The notes below the pieces were generated by a model. It made no database searches. It was not told the DNA's origin and saw only the letters and a program-made list of their open reading frames with translations. A stretch of DNA of 64,000 nucleotides from an uncultured bacterium (GTDB taxonomy: Bacteria > Cyanobacteriota > Vampirovibrionia > Gastranaerophilales > Gastranaerophilaceae). The translations under genes and the position numbers were made by a program. Shown here one piece after another: positions 1-8,267 of the stretch (positions are counted from its first letter, which is position 1; each line of letters opens with the position of its first letter). Location of the stretch: contig CACWLL010000001.1 of NCBI GenBank assembly GCA_902761735.1, positions 62,001 to 126,000 of the forward strand, given 5' to 3'.

Positions 1-714
1 TACAGGCGCCGGCAATTCGACACGAACACCGACATCAACGGCATTATTAACCATACCGATTTTATTTCTGCCAAATTCTGAGGTTAACCAATCTGCGCCT
101 TCTCTGCCCGGAGCTATAATTGTATACTCCGCTCTTATCTCCTGCCCGTTATCAAGAACAAGTCCTTTTACCTGCTCACATTCAACAATCAGATTTCTGG
201 CAACGGAATTATTTAAAATCGTAATTTTATCTTCCAAATAATCCTGCATAGCCTTTAAAACATCAAGACTACGCTCTGTACCAAGATGTCTTACTGGAGA
301 ATATACAAGTTTTAATTCAGCCAATGCTGCCTGTCTTTCCAACTCCTTGAAGGTATTTATGTCTGTACCGAAAACTTCTTCTGTTGCACCAAATTCTAAA
401 TACAAGTCATCAGAATACCTGATTAAATCTTCAACTTTTTCTCTTGACATATAGTCAACGAGGTGACCGCCTACGTCCGGAGTAAGAGTTAATTTGCCGT
501 CAGAAAAAGCTCCTGCGCCGCCCCAACCGCAAAGTAATCCGCATTTTTTACATGTAGGACATTTCTCATAGCCTTCCCTTAGCAAGCATTTTCTCTTTTC
601 TATCCTTTCACCTTTTTCGATTAAAACGACTTTCCAATCAGGTTTTAACTTCATAATTTCTAAAGCCGCAAAAATACCTGCCGGTCCTGCTCCAACTATT
701 GCTACATTATACAT
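1..714 (-). CDS. FAD-dependent oxidoreductase, C-terminus outside window
   Basis: The reading frame is open from an ATG to the window edge (238 codons), so the C-terminal part is missing. It begins with a classic Rossmann dinucleotide-binding motif, GAGPAG at residues 8-13, followed by an acidic residue at the end of the second strand (LIEKGE). A cysteine-rich stretch (C-P-T-C-K-K-C, then C-G-W-G-G) follows around residues 43-64, and a G-A-F-S-D-G-K-L segment after it. This arrangement is typical of the large uncharacterised NAD(P)/FAD-dependent dehydrogenase family often annotated as FAD-dependent dehydrogenases. Substrate is unknown. It lies downstream of thyX on the same strand with a gap of about 90 bases, so co-transcription is possible but not shown. 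Confidence 0.8.
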   Translation of the reverse strand, partial: MYNVAIVGAGPAGIFAALEIMKLKPDWKVVLIEKGERIEKRKCLLREGYEKCPTCKKCGLLCGWGGAGAFSDGKLTLTPDVGGHLVDYMSREKVEDLIRYSDDLYLEFGATEEVFGTDINTFKELERQAALAELKLVYSPVRHLGTERSLDVLKAMQDYLEDKITILNNSVARNLIVECEQVKGLVLDNGQEIRAEYTIIAPGREGADWLTSEFGRNKIGMVNNAVDVGVRVELPAPV

Positions 715-805
715 ATCAGATTATCCTCACATTAACTCATTACTTAATCAACCGATTAAGTATAACCCGAACAAAATAATTTTTACATAGTATATGAAGA
801 AGATG

Positions 806-1513
806 TTACGAATTAGTTAATTCTTCCAATTTAGGTTTTCTGCCGCAAGATTTATCCTCGTCACAATATCCATACCTGTCACACTTAGCAACCAAATATG
901 GTTTTAACCAAGGTTCTTCTGCGACAAGAGCGTCACACATCCCTTTTACCAGCATACGAATTTCAAATTGCGCTCTTGAACACAACCTTAAATTCGCCAA
1001 ATGAATAAGTTCTCTCAAATTTAAGCTTGCCACCATTGAAGTCGCTGTCGCATTAGGCAAAACTGCTCTTGCATCTTCTGCCGGTATTCCCGCATCAACA
1101 AATTCCTGATAAATATTTGAAATTTCACCCATAAAATCGATGAATTTTTGTTTTAACTCAGGATTTTTATCAATTGTCGGAGGAATTAAATAATCAAATT
1201 GTCCTTTTTCTTTAACATATCTTTGAGATTTTTGCGAAAACGACATATGACGATGGCGAACAAGCTGATGAGTGCAAGCCCTTGAAACATTTGCGATTGC
1301 AAAACTTATTTGAATATGTTCAATAGTTGAATAATGCCCTGAAGAAATAACTCTTTCAATAAGTTTAAGCATTTTCTCTGTATCATCGGTGCTGTTATAT
1401 ATATTTATTGGATAATCCGCACTATAACAAGTTCTGCATGCCGTATAAACTGTTTTCAACATATTCTCCGGCTTTGATATTAAATTTACAATCGGTTTAT
1501 TACTCTCTTCCAT
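806..1513 (-). CDS. thyX: flavin-dependent thymidylate synthase ThyX
   Basis: ThyX makes dTMP from dUMP using methylenetetrahydrofolate, FAD and NADPH. The family signature RHR-x7-S is present as RHRHMSFSQKSQR at residues 86-98. The length of 235 residues suits the family. The ATG is preceded by AAGGA at normal spacing. The gene starts 27 bases after kdsD on the same strand, so the two probably share a transcript. Use of ThyX in place of ThyA is common in anaerobes and in the cyanobacterial lineage. The C-terminus holds several cysteines (C-D-R-Y-G-Y-C-D-E-D-K-S-C) that could bind a metal; that is inference. Confidence 0.96.
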   Translation of the reverse strand: MEESNKPIVNLISKPENMLKTVYTACRTCYSADYPINIYNSTDDTEKMLKLIERVISSGHYSTIEHIQISFAIANVSRACTHQLVRHRHMSFSQKSQRYVKEKGQFDYLIPPTIDKNPELKQKFIDFMGEISNIYQEFVDAGIPAEDARAVLPNATATSMVASLNLRELIHLANLRLCSRAQFEIRMLVKGMCDALVAEEPWLKPYLVAKCDRYGYCDEDKSCGRKPKLEELTNS

Positions 1514-1540
1514 ATGTTCCTTACCCTCTTTAAAAATCTC

Positions 1541-2536
1541 TTACACAACGCCACTGTTAAGGCAGTCATGAATATGAATTACGCCAACAGGTTTGCCGTT
1601 TTCTACCGCAAAAATATTTGTAATTTTCTTTTCGTGCATAAGTTTAACGGCTTCGCTAGCCATTGCATCAGGCGAAATGACTTTAGGATTTTTTGTCATA
1701 ACCTCAGCGGCCTTTCTTGACAAAATATCGCCTGACAAACATCTGCGCAAATCACCATCGGTTAATATCCCAACCAATAGACCATTTTCATCAACAAAAC
1801 CGACACAACCGAGGCGTTTTGAAGTCATTTCTAATAAAGATTCCTGCATACCTGCAGTAACAGGTAAAATAGGCATCTCATCATTTTTATGCATTAAATC
1901 TGATACTCTTTGTAAAACAGAACCCAACTTACCGCCCGGATGCCGTTGATTAAATTGCTCTTTTGAAAACCCGTTACGTTCAATCATAGCAACCGTCAAA
2001 ATATCGCCCAACACAAGAGTAGCTGTAGTTGAAGATGTTGGAGCCAAACCCAAAGGACAAGCTTCCGCACTTGTCGGCAATTTCAAAACAACGTCGCCGG
2101 CTTTTCCCAAAGAGCTTTCCGGATTTTTTGTTATTGCAATCAGTTTAATGCCAAATCTTTTTGAGTAATTCAATATGTCAACGAGTTCTTTTGATTCGCC
2201 GCTGTTGGATATAGCAATAATAACATCATCAGGAGTAATCATCCCTAAATCGCCATGACTGGCTTCTGCAGGGTGTACAAAAAATGACGGAGTCCCAGTA
2301 GAGGCAAGTGACGCTGCAATTTTCTTTGCAATATGCCCTGATTTCCCCATACCCGTTAATATTATTCTACCTTTCGCAGCTTGCATAAGGTTAAGAGCAT
2401 CAGTTAGACTTTGCCCTAATTCACTTTCCAGAACCTTCAAAGCACTTATTTCAGTATCGATTGTACGTTTTGCCGAAATCAAATCACTGTTTGACAGCTT
2501 ATTAATATCACCTGACAAATTGGTTGTTGTCATCAT
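1541..2536 (-). CDS. kdsD: D-arabinose 5-phosphate isomerase (KdsD/KpsF type)
   Basis: The enzyme interconverts ribulose 5-phosphate and arabinose 5-phosphate, the first step toward Kdo in LPS. An N-terminal SIS sugar-isomerase domain (about residues 35-170, with TGMGKSGHIAKK and the S-N-S-G-E motif) is followed by a pair of CBS domains (about 200-331), the standard architecture. I chose the internal ATG because an AGGAG lies six bases before it; the longer reading frame would place that ribosome site inside the coding sequence. With kdsB elsewhere in the window it indicates a Kdo-containing outer membrane. Followed by thyX. Confidence 0.93.
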   Translation of the reverse strand: MMTTTNLSGDINKLSNSDLISAKRTIDTEISALKVLESELGQSLTDALNLMQAAKGRIILTGMGKSGHIAKKIAASLASTGTPSFFVHPAEASHGDLGMITPDDVIIAISNSGESKELVDILNYSKRFGIKLIAITKNPESSLGKAGDVVLKLPTSAEACPLGLAPTSSTTATLVLGDILTVAMIERNGFSKEQFNQRHPGGKLGSVLQRVSDLMHKNDEMPILPVTAGMQESLLEMTSKRLGCVGFVDENGLLVGILTDGDLRRCLSGDILSRKAAEVMTKNPKVISPDAMASEAVKLMHEKKITNIFAVENGKPVGVIHIHDCLNSGVV

Positions 2537-2603
2537 AGTATACTCCTGCACATATCCGTAATCACTTTGAAATAATTATACCAAAGTGAATTAAATAATT
2601 CAA

Positions 2604-2957
2604 TTATTTATTTTTCATAAGTTTATCTGCAAATTTAAGAGCTGCATAATAATTGTGTAAAAATTTTTCATCAGTTGCAGAATTAAGAATTTTTAGTAAT
2701 TTTTGATAAATATGAGTATTTAGTAGAGAGCTACTTGGTAAATCATTTTGTATATTATCCACACAATTAAGGTTTAAATCTAAAATTTTTGATAATTTTA
2801 ATACTGTTTTATAACTAGGATAATGTATGCCATTCTCTATTTTAGAAAGATGTTTAGCATCAATATTGGCAAGTTCAGCTAAGCGTTCTTGCGTAAACCC
2901 TAAAGCTTTCCTTGTATTTTTGATTTTATCGCCAATATTTGACAGATTTGATTTCAT
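2604..2957 (-). CDS. XRE-family helix-turn-helix regulator
   Basis: A 117-residue protein. Its N-terminal 65 residues form a canonical XRE/Cro helix-turn-helix domain (GDKIKNTRKALGFTQERLAE, then a recognition helix ending in H-L-S-K-I-E-N-G). The C-terminal 50 residues are helical with no recognised ligand domain. The start chosen has GAAGG five bases upstream; the longer frame has no such site. It sits beside the duplicated tRNA-Glu end, a typical place for remnants of integrated elements. It may regulate itself; no target is visible. Confidence 0.85.
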   Translation of the reverse strand: MKSNLSNIGDKIKNTRKALGFTQERLAELANIDAKHLSKIENGIHYPSYKTVLKLSKILDLNLNCVDNIQNDLPSSSLLNTHIYQKLLKILNSATDEKFLHNYYAALKFADKLMKNK

Positions 2958-3140
2958 ATAAACCTTCATTACAATTTTTAGTGAAATTTGCAATTATAAA
3001 CACCGCAATGTAACTAGATATAATTATTAAGAAATCGTAGCATATAACGACTTTTTATTTTTCATTTGAACTTAGAATTACTTATGAACCCAAAAGAATT
3101 TTACAAAAATTCTTTTCGTGAAATTCCACAACCACAATAT

Positions 3141-3174
3141 AAAAAAGCCTAGGCTCAACGCCTTAGGCTTTTTT
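3141..3174. terminator. terminator hairpin, left duplicated copy
   Basis: Inverted repeat with arms AAGCCTAGGC and GCCTTAGGCTT, flanked by an A tract and a T tract so it can work on either strand. It is a duplicate of the terminator behind the intact tRNA-Glu. Confidence 0.75.
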
Positions 3175-3331
3175 ATGGCGGCAGTAAGGACTCTGCCGAG
3201 CAAAACAATCCGGTGAATTGTTTTGCGAGAGGTAGTAATTCTTAGTGAAAATTTATTTGAACTTAGAATTACTTATGAACCCAAAAGAATTTGACAAAAA
3301 TTCTTTTCGTGAAATTCCACAACCACAATAT

Positions 3332-3365
3332 AAAAAAGCCTAGGCTAAATGCCTTAGGCTTTTTT
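3332..3365. terminator. terminator of tRNA-Glu
   Basis: Inverted repeat (AAGCCTAGGC / GCCTTAGGCTT) with flanking A and T tracts, starting one base after the encoded CCA end of tRNA-Glu on the minus strand. It is the natural terminator of that gene. Confidence 0.85.
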
Positions 3366-3366
3366 A

Positions 3367-3441
3367 TGGCGGCGGTAAGGGGAATTGAACCCCTGTTTGG
3401 AGAATGAGAATCTCCCGTCCTAACCACTAGACGATACCGCT
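3367..3441 (-). tRNA. tRNA-Glu (anticodon CTC)
   Basis: Full cloverleaf on the minus strand: D arm GTCT/GGAC, anticodon stem GGAGA/TCTCC with loop TTCTCAT (anticodon CUC, reading GAG), T arm with TTCAATT loop, discriminator G and an encoded CCA. The acceptor strands AGCGGTA and TACCGCC pair except for position 1 with 72, which would be A opposite C, unusual for tRNA-Glu. A CUC anticodon suggests that a second, UUC isoacceptor is encoded elsewhere. Confidence 0.93.
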
Positions 3442-3494
3442 ATAAAGTTTTTACATGAATTATTATATTTCAAAAAATTTATTTTTTCAACAAA

Positions 3495-3525
3495 AATCCC
3501 CCTTAATTTAGGGGGATCTTTATTT
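3495..3525 (-). terminator. rho-independent terminator of the tilS-hpt operon
   Basis: Inverted repeat ATCCCCC / GGGGGAT with a U tract when read on the minus strand, about ten bases beyond the stop of the last gene of the long minus-strand operon. Confidence 0.85.
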
Positions 3526-3534
3526 TATTACAAA

Positions 3535-4278
3535 TTATTTTTGTTCATCGATTAATTTTGCAATTTTTTCATCTTCACGTTTCTTTTCTTCTTCTTTTTC
3601 CGGGAAAGTATAAACTTCGTCGCTAATTTGAGCAATATAATTACCCGAAATTATAACATAGAAAACGCCCAATGAACACATCAAATAGTGCCAAAACGGA
3701 TTTTGAAATCCGATAAACAGATAAAAAATGTAAACAAGAAAACCACCTACAAGGAACGACACTATCGCTAATTTTACGAACAAGTATGAGTAAGAAAGAA
3801 ATACTTCTCCATATCCTAAATTAAATTTTTTAAGATTAAACGCTTCAAGCATATTTCTTCTTCTGATAAAAATAGCAAGAGCCGTTACAGGGAAAGAAAA
3901 AGCCAACAAATAGCAAACAATACGAGCGGTATCAGTATATATAGGATGGTCAGGAATCATTATAAACATATTAGTAAAGTAAATAATAATCCATGTTAAG
4001 ACTAAATAAGGTAAAACGGCAACAAGACCCATTCCCCCGTTTACACAAAAGTCAATGAAATTTATCCCAGGGACAACTGTCGGCTTTTTAGTAATTACAC
4101 CGTGTGCCAAAGTAACCATAAAACCAAAAAGCAAAAATGCTGCAATTATACCTACAATATTTCCGAGTGCTGAATGAGAATTAACGGCATAGGCAAAAGG
4201 TATACCCCACAAAAGGACTTTTACCCCCGCAAAGGCTTCTTTCATTGTACTATCAAATGCTTCAAATATTGATGCCAT
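3535..4278 (-). CDS. hypothetical multi-pass membrane protein
   Basis: About 247 residues with roughly six hydrophobic segments: two near the N-terminus (around VLLWGIPFAYAV and IVGIIAAFLLFGFMV), then about 95-115, 125-145, 175-200 and 205-225. The C-terminal tail is short and highly charged (many E and K) and presumably cytoplasmic. The start used has GGAGG five bases upstream. I do not recognise the family. It is the last gene of the hpt-tilS operon, 61 bases after hpt. Confidence 0.75.
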   Translation of the reverse strand: MASIFEAFDSTMKEAFAGVKVLLWGIPFAYAVNSHSALGNIVGIIAAFLLFGFMVTLAHGVITKKPTVVPGINFIDFCVNGGMGLVAVLPYLVLTWIIIYFTNMFIMIPDHPIYTDTARIVCYLLAFSFPVTALAIFIRRRNMLEAFNLKKFNLGYGEVFLSYSYLFVKLAIVSFLVGGFLVYIFYLFIGFQNPFWHYLMCSLGVFYVIISGNYIAQISDEVYTFPEKEEEKKREDEKIAKLIDEQK

Positions 4279-4339
4279 CCCAACCTCCATACTTCTTATT
4301 TACTAGGATTATATTATCATATTTTTTTAAAAATGCAAA

Positions 4340-4888
4340 CTATTGTAATATAGATTTATCAGCATATCCGATAAATTTCAAATTTCTAAAATGTCCGTCA
4401 TAATCTAAGCCATATCCGACAACGAATTTGTCATCAATTTCAAAACAATAATAATCCGGATGTACATCCGCACATCTTGCTATTTTCTTATCAAGCAATG
4501 CTACAAATTTTGTAGATTTAGTTTTAAAATTCATTGCAATATAATCCAAAAGGAATTTGGCAGTTATACCGGTATCGACAATATCCTCAACAATAAGAAC
4601 ATTTTTCCCTGTTAAATCCGGTAATTTTATATCAACGGCATTAACCATACCGCTTGAGGATGTAGAGTGCCCATAGCTGGACAAACGAATAAACTCCATG
4701 GTTAATGGCATGTTTAAATTTCTGACAAGATCTGTAAAAAACATTACCGAACCCTTTAAAACACAAATCGCACAAACTTCTTCTCCGTTATAATCAGAAT
4801 TTAAAATATTCGCTATTTGCTTTACTCGTTCATTGATATCACTTTCCGAAATTAGAACATTTATATCCGATAAATTTACATCTTTCAT
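4340..4888 (-). CDS. hpt: hypoxanthine phosphoribosyltransferase
   Basis: Purine salvage enzyme that converts hypoxanthine or guanine plus PRPP to IMP or GMP. The PRPP-binding loop is clear as VLIVEDIVDTGITA at residues 97-110, and the flexible-loop S-S-Y-G-H-S-T segment lies around 70-76. At 182 residues it has the usual length. Start and preceding stop share ATGA with tilS. The tilS-hpt order is widely conserved in bacteria (for example in Bacillus, followed by ftsH) and supports both names. Confidence 0.95.
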   Translation of the reverse strand: MKDVNLSDINVLISESDINERVKQIANILNSDYNGEEVCAICVLKGSVMFFTDLVRNLNMPLTMEFIRLSSYGHSTSSSGMVNAVDIKLPDLTGKNVLIVEDIVDTGITAKFLLDYIAMNFKTKSTKFVALLDKKIARCADVHPDYYCFEIDDKFVVGYGLDYDGHFRNLKFIGYADKSILQ

Positions 4889-6201
4889 AATTTAGCCTCT
4901 TTATTCTTTATAAATTGTAATCTGTGAGTAACCTTATTTGTAACTTTTATTTTATCACTAATACCAAGTCCGATTGCCCAAAAAATTTCATTATTGCGTG
5001 CCAAAAATAAAAGTGAAGATTTTTCATGTTGAGGTATTTTCTTCTCATTAAGATACTTTTTTAACTTTTGAGAGCCGCAATTACCTAAAGGGAAAATAAT
5101 ATCACCATCTCGCCGAACCCGTAAATCAAAATCAATTTTATTTAAGTTTACGTACGCAATATTATCGGCATCTTTTGGAAAAATTTTGGGAATTTTTGAA
5201 ACTTTTTCAATCTTTAAAGTTCCGTAAACTGTTTCGTATTCACCTTCCGCATCAACCTTTACGGATATTTGGAAATCAGATTTTGGAAATAAGACTTCAA
5301 TTTTTTGAGAATTAACATACAACATCAAATTTGTAGAAAGACTGAGTGTTTTGCCGGATTTGGAAGTCGAATAATTCAATATGGAAGCCCTAATATCAGA
5401 AAGTCTTTCTTTATCATAATCCAACCCGTTTGTGACAAGAAAACGCTTAATATACCTACTCTGAACAGGTACAGGAGAAGAAACGAATCTTTCTGTTGAA
5501 TCTCCGATATCGGACACCAATTCATCCCAAATCAGAGAATCTTCCTTTGCCGTTTCCGAGAGTGAATTTATCGAGCTGACAGCATTCTCGTTAATTTCTT
5601 TTAACAACGGCATAATTTTTTGTCTGATTAAATTTCTTTTATATTTAATATTTGTATTTGAAGAATCGTTATTAGGACAAAGAGAATTATCTATACAATA
5701 TTTTTCAATATCTGTACGCCTGACAGAAAGCAGAGGTCTGTAATATATATCACGATGTTCTGCGATTCCGGATAAGCCGTCAACACCCGTACCTTTAGCA
5801 ATTCTGTATATTAAAGTTTCAGCGTTATCATCAGCATTATGAGCCGTGAATACAATATCGGATAAAAATTCCTCGGCACATTTTTCAAAAAACAAATACC
5901 TTGCATCACGGGCTGCCGTTTCTGTTTTTGGAATTTCAGAGGTTAATTTTTCTGAATAAAAGTCAACGCCGATTTGTTCGCAAAATTTTCTGCAATTATC
6001 TTCTTCCCTATTGCTTTCATTTCCTCTCCAATTATGATTCAAATGAATAGCAATTATTTTTTTATCGGTTAGCTTTGATAAAACATCAAGCAGACACATA
6101 GAATCATATCCGCCGGAAAAAGCAACGATATATGGGGATTTATCCTTTTCTAACTTATACCTGTCTATAAAAGATTTAACAATATCAGAAATATTACTCA
6201 T
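4885..6201 (-). CDS. tilS: tRNA(Ile)-lysidine synthetase TilS
   Basis: TilS modifies C34 of the CAU-anticodon tRNA-Ile to lysidine, so that it reads AUA. The N-terminal PP-loop SGGYDS is at residues 29-34 and the conserved H-N-A-D-D-N-A-E-T segment around 120-128. The C-terminal TilS domain follows (L-R-V-R-R-D-G-D around 365). The 438-residue length is normal. It overlaps the Clp_N gene upstream by eight bases and hpt downstream by four, so the operon is tightly coupled. Confidence 0.95.
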   Translation of the reverse strand: MSNISDIVKSFIDRYKLEKDKSPYIVAFSGGYDSMCLLDVLSKLTDKKIIAIHLNHNWRGNESNREEDNCRKFCEQIGVDFYSEKLTSEIPKTETAARDARYLFFEKCAEEFLSDIVFTAHNADDNAETLIYRIAKGTGVDGLSGIAEHRDIYYRPLLSVRRTDIEKYCIDNSLCPNNDSSNTNIKYKRNLIRQKIMPLLKEINENAVSSINSLSETAKEDSLIWDELVSDIGDSTERFVSSPVPVQSRYIKRFLVTNGLDYDKERLSDIRASILNYSTSKSGKTLSLSTNLMLYVNSQKIEVLFPKSDFQISVKVDAEGEYETVYGTLKIEKVSKIPKIFPKDADNIAYVNLNKIDFDLRVRRDGDIIFPLGNCGSQKLKKYLNEKKIPQHEKSSLLFLARNNEIFWAIGLGISDKIKVTNKVTHRLQFIKNKEAKL

Positions 6202-7558
6202 TTGAGAATTTTTTTATACCTTCTCTAATTTCAAGCGAATCTGTTCCGAGTTGCTCTAAAGCATTCATTGCAAGGGAATCAGGTTCTGTCATAATTGCAA
6301 GCAAAACATGCTGAGATTCTATACGAGATTTTTTTTCGGCTTTAGCCAGTTCCCATGCTTTTTCTAATACTCTTTTGGCTCTTTCGGTAAAGTTAATCTC
6401 TTTATCGTAATACTCATTACCAAAGCCGATTAACCCTTCAACAACCTTACGAGCATCACGGATAGTTATTTCCAACGCGGCTAACACTCGTCCGCCAATA
6501 CCTGTACCTTCAGCAATAATGCCTAATAAGAACATTTCTGTACCCACAATATTTCTTCCCAACCTGCGAGCTTCTTCCTTTGCAAAACGCAAAATTGTAA
6601 GAGTTTCAGGCATCTGCTTTTCAATAGGTTTAATTATGCTGTGTGCCAATTTTTTTTCATCAATTTTCAGTTCTTTTAAAATATCGTATGCAATACCTTT
6701 TCTCGATTTCAAAACCCCCAAAACAATATGCTCGGGTAAAACGACAGAAGAACCGAGTTCTTTTGCTGTTTGTTGAGCAACACTCATCATTCTGAAAGCA
6801 TTCGGGGTAAAAATAATTTGACGACCTTCGTACTCGGAACTTCTGGACTGAACAGTTGAAAGTTTCTCATTAAACCCCTCAATAGTAACACCATTTTGTG
6901 CAAGAATTTGAGAAAGCGAAGACTGACTATCCTCAAGTATTGAGGATATAATCTGCTCGGTTCCCAAAATTTCGTAACCCGATGCTGACAGCTTTGAAAC
7001 AGCTCGTTCAAACACCTGTTTTGATTCTTCACTGTCAAAAGCCAACGAATCAGTTTCTACACTTTTATTTTGAGCATTCTCCGATTTATCTTCACCTTCA
7101 GGATGGACAAGAACTTTTGTTTTTCTTTGAACCAACTTTCTCAACAACCCTCTTGCCGTTGGTACATCAAAACCTAAAGCTTCAAGCGTATTTACATTAT
7201 TTGAATTCTTATCATTTATTACGGATAAAAACAAATGTTCATACAGGATACTCGGGTTTCCTGATTTTGTTGCCAAATCCAAAGTATCCTTTAACAAAAT
7301 TTTTACATGCTGAGAAAAGCCTGAAACATCTCCAACCTTCAAAGATTTTGAATACGACATATTTTTTATGATTTCATCATATAGTTTGTCGTATGAAATG
7401 TTATACATTCTGAAAATTTTTAAGGATACCCCTTTTGCTTCTGCGGCTAAAGCAAGCAAAAGATGTTCGGACAAAATATTTTCAGATTGCATTTTGCAAG
7501 CAATATCTTGAGCTCTGCTAACTACATTAAGTGCCTTTTCGGTAAATCGTTCAAACAA
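6194..7558 (-). CDS. protein of three Clp_N repeat domains without an ATPase
   Basis: The 454 residues consist of three successive Clp N-terminal (double-repeat) domains, about 1-148, 170-315 and 316-454. The first opens with FERFTEKALNVVSRAQ and the S-E-H-L-L-L-A motif, the second has P-E-H-I-V-L-G-V-L, the third F-T-E-R-A-K-R-V-L and S-Q-H-V-L-L-A-I. In ClpA/ClpB/ClpC this domain binds substrates or adaptors and is followed by AAA+ modules. Here there is no Walker motif at all. It could act as an adaptor or as a decoy for Clp machines; that is inference. The start is TTG, with AGAGGAA upstream. It lies three bases after the DUF1292 gene. Confidence 0.85.
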   Translation of the reverse strand: MFERFTEKALNVVSRAQDIACKMQSENILSEHLLLALAAEAKGVSLKIFRMYNISYDKLYDEIIKNMSYSKSLKVGDVSGFSQHVKILLKDTLDLATKSGNPSILYEHLFLSVINDKNSNNVNTLEALGFDVPTARGLLRKLVQRKTKVLVHPEGEDKSENAQNKSVETDSLAFDSEESKQVFERAVSKLSASGYEILGTEQIISSILEDSQSSLSQILAQNGVTIEGFNEKLSTVQSRSSEYEGRQIIFTPNAFRMMSVAQQTAKELGSSVVLPEHIVLGVLKSRKGIAYDILKELKIDEKKLAHSIIKPIEKQMPETLTILRFAKEEARRLGRNIVGTEMFLLGIIAEGTGIGGRVLAALEITIRDARKVVEGLIGFGNEYYDKEINFTERAKRVLEKAWELAKAEKKSRIESQHVLLAIMTEPDSLAMNALEQLGTDSLEIREGIKKFSNE

Positions 7559-7561
7559 TGA

Positions 7562-7843
7562 TTATTCCTCTTCCTCGTCTTCTTCATCCTGTAAAGATTC
7601 AACATAAGCTGCAACTTTATTAAATTCATCATCGTCATCGATTGTTTCGAAGATGTAATCCTCACCGTCTTTTGTTAATCTCATAATAACGATTTCAGCC
7701 TCATCACTTTCATCATCTTCATCAGAAGGTAAAAGTAAAGCATATTCCTGTTCATCAACTTCAACAATATCGTAAAGTTCAAAAGTGATAACATTACCTT
7801 CTTCATCAATCGTTTCAATTAAATGATTTTCTTCGTTTTCCAT
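7562..7843 (-). CDS. DUF1292 family acidic protein
   Basis: A 93-residue, strongly acidic protein whose start (ETIDEEGNVITFELYDIVEV, then E-Y-A-L-L-L-P) matches the DUF1292/YrzB family, small proteins of unknown function that in Firmicutes are encoded with ruvX/yrrK. The same association holds here, since ruvX is immediately upstream. The C-terminus is a run of D and E. An AGAGGT ribosome site precedes the ATG. Confidence 0.87.
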   Translation of the reverse strand: MENEENHLIETIDEEGNVITFELYDIVEVDEQEYALLLPSDEDDESDEAEIVIMRLTKDGEDYIFETIDDDDEFNKVAAYVESLQDEEDEEEE

Positions 7844-7862
7844 CTTTAACCTCTTTCTTTAC

Positions 7863-8267
7863 TTAATTATTTCTCGATAAATATTGTTCTAATATAAGTC
7901 TTGCACTTTCAATATCCACAAGCCCTTTTTCTTTTCTAAAATCAACTTTTCTTTCTCTGAGATTTTCTTCTGCCGTATCAGAAGTTAATCGTTCATCCTC
8001 ATAAATAATATCATAATTATCAAGTTTTTTGGAAAAATTAATACAATCCTCGGCTTGGGAGCCTTTAGTTCCGTCCATATTAACAGGGACACCGACTACA
8101 ATTTTCTCAACTCTGTTTTCTTTTGCGATTTTATTTATAGCATCAATTGCAGAAGACTCAGGAAGTCTTGAAATATAAGAATGACCGGTTGCAAGCATCA
8201 GAAGATAGTCGCTTAATGCGATTCCTATTCGTTTTGTACCAATATCAAGTGCCATAACCTTATACAT
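7863..8267 (-). CDS. ruvX: Holliday junction resolvase-like protein RuvX/YqgF
   Basis: RNase-H-fold protein of the YqgF family, implicated in pre-16S rRNA processing and resolution of junctions. The first catalytic motif DIGTKRIGIALSD is at residues 8-20, and the V-V-G-V-P and Y-E-D-E-R-L-T-S motifs follow. The 134-residue length is typical. Its start overlaps the stop of the preceding long gene by eight bases, and the DUF1292 gene follows, an order known from Firmicutes. Confidence 0.94.
   Translation of the reverse strand: MYKVMALDIGTKRIGIALSDYLLMLATGHSYISRLPESSAIDAINKIAKENRVEKIVVGVPVNMDGTKGSQAEDCINFSKKLDNYDIIYEDERLTSDTAEENLRERKVDFRKEKGLVDIESARLILEQYLSRNN

Larger units (their letters stand above)
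3064..3381. repeat. tandem duplication of tRNA-Glu 3' end, terminator and flank
   Basis: Two nearly identical copies of about 127 bases (3064-3190 and 3255-3381) lie 191 bases apart. Each holds the same flank, the same terminator hairpin, and the 3' end of a tRNA-Glu gene on the minus strand (CCA, discriminator, acceptor strand and start of the T stem). Only the right copy continues into a complete tRNA. The left one breaks off after about 14 tRNA bases. The 64 bases between hold two perfect hairpins, one with arms CAAAACAAT and ATTGTTTTG. Duplicated tRNA 3' ends are a common trace of site-specific integration. No integrase is present here. Confidence 0.9.
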
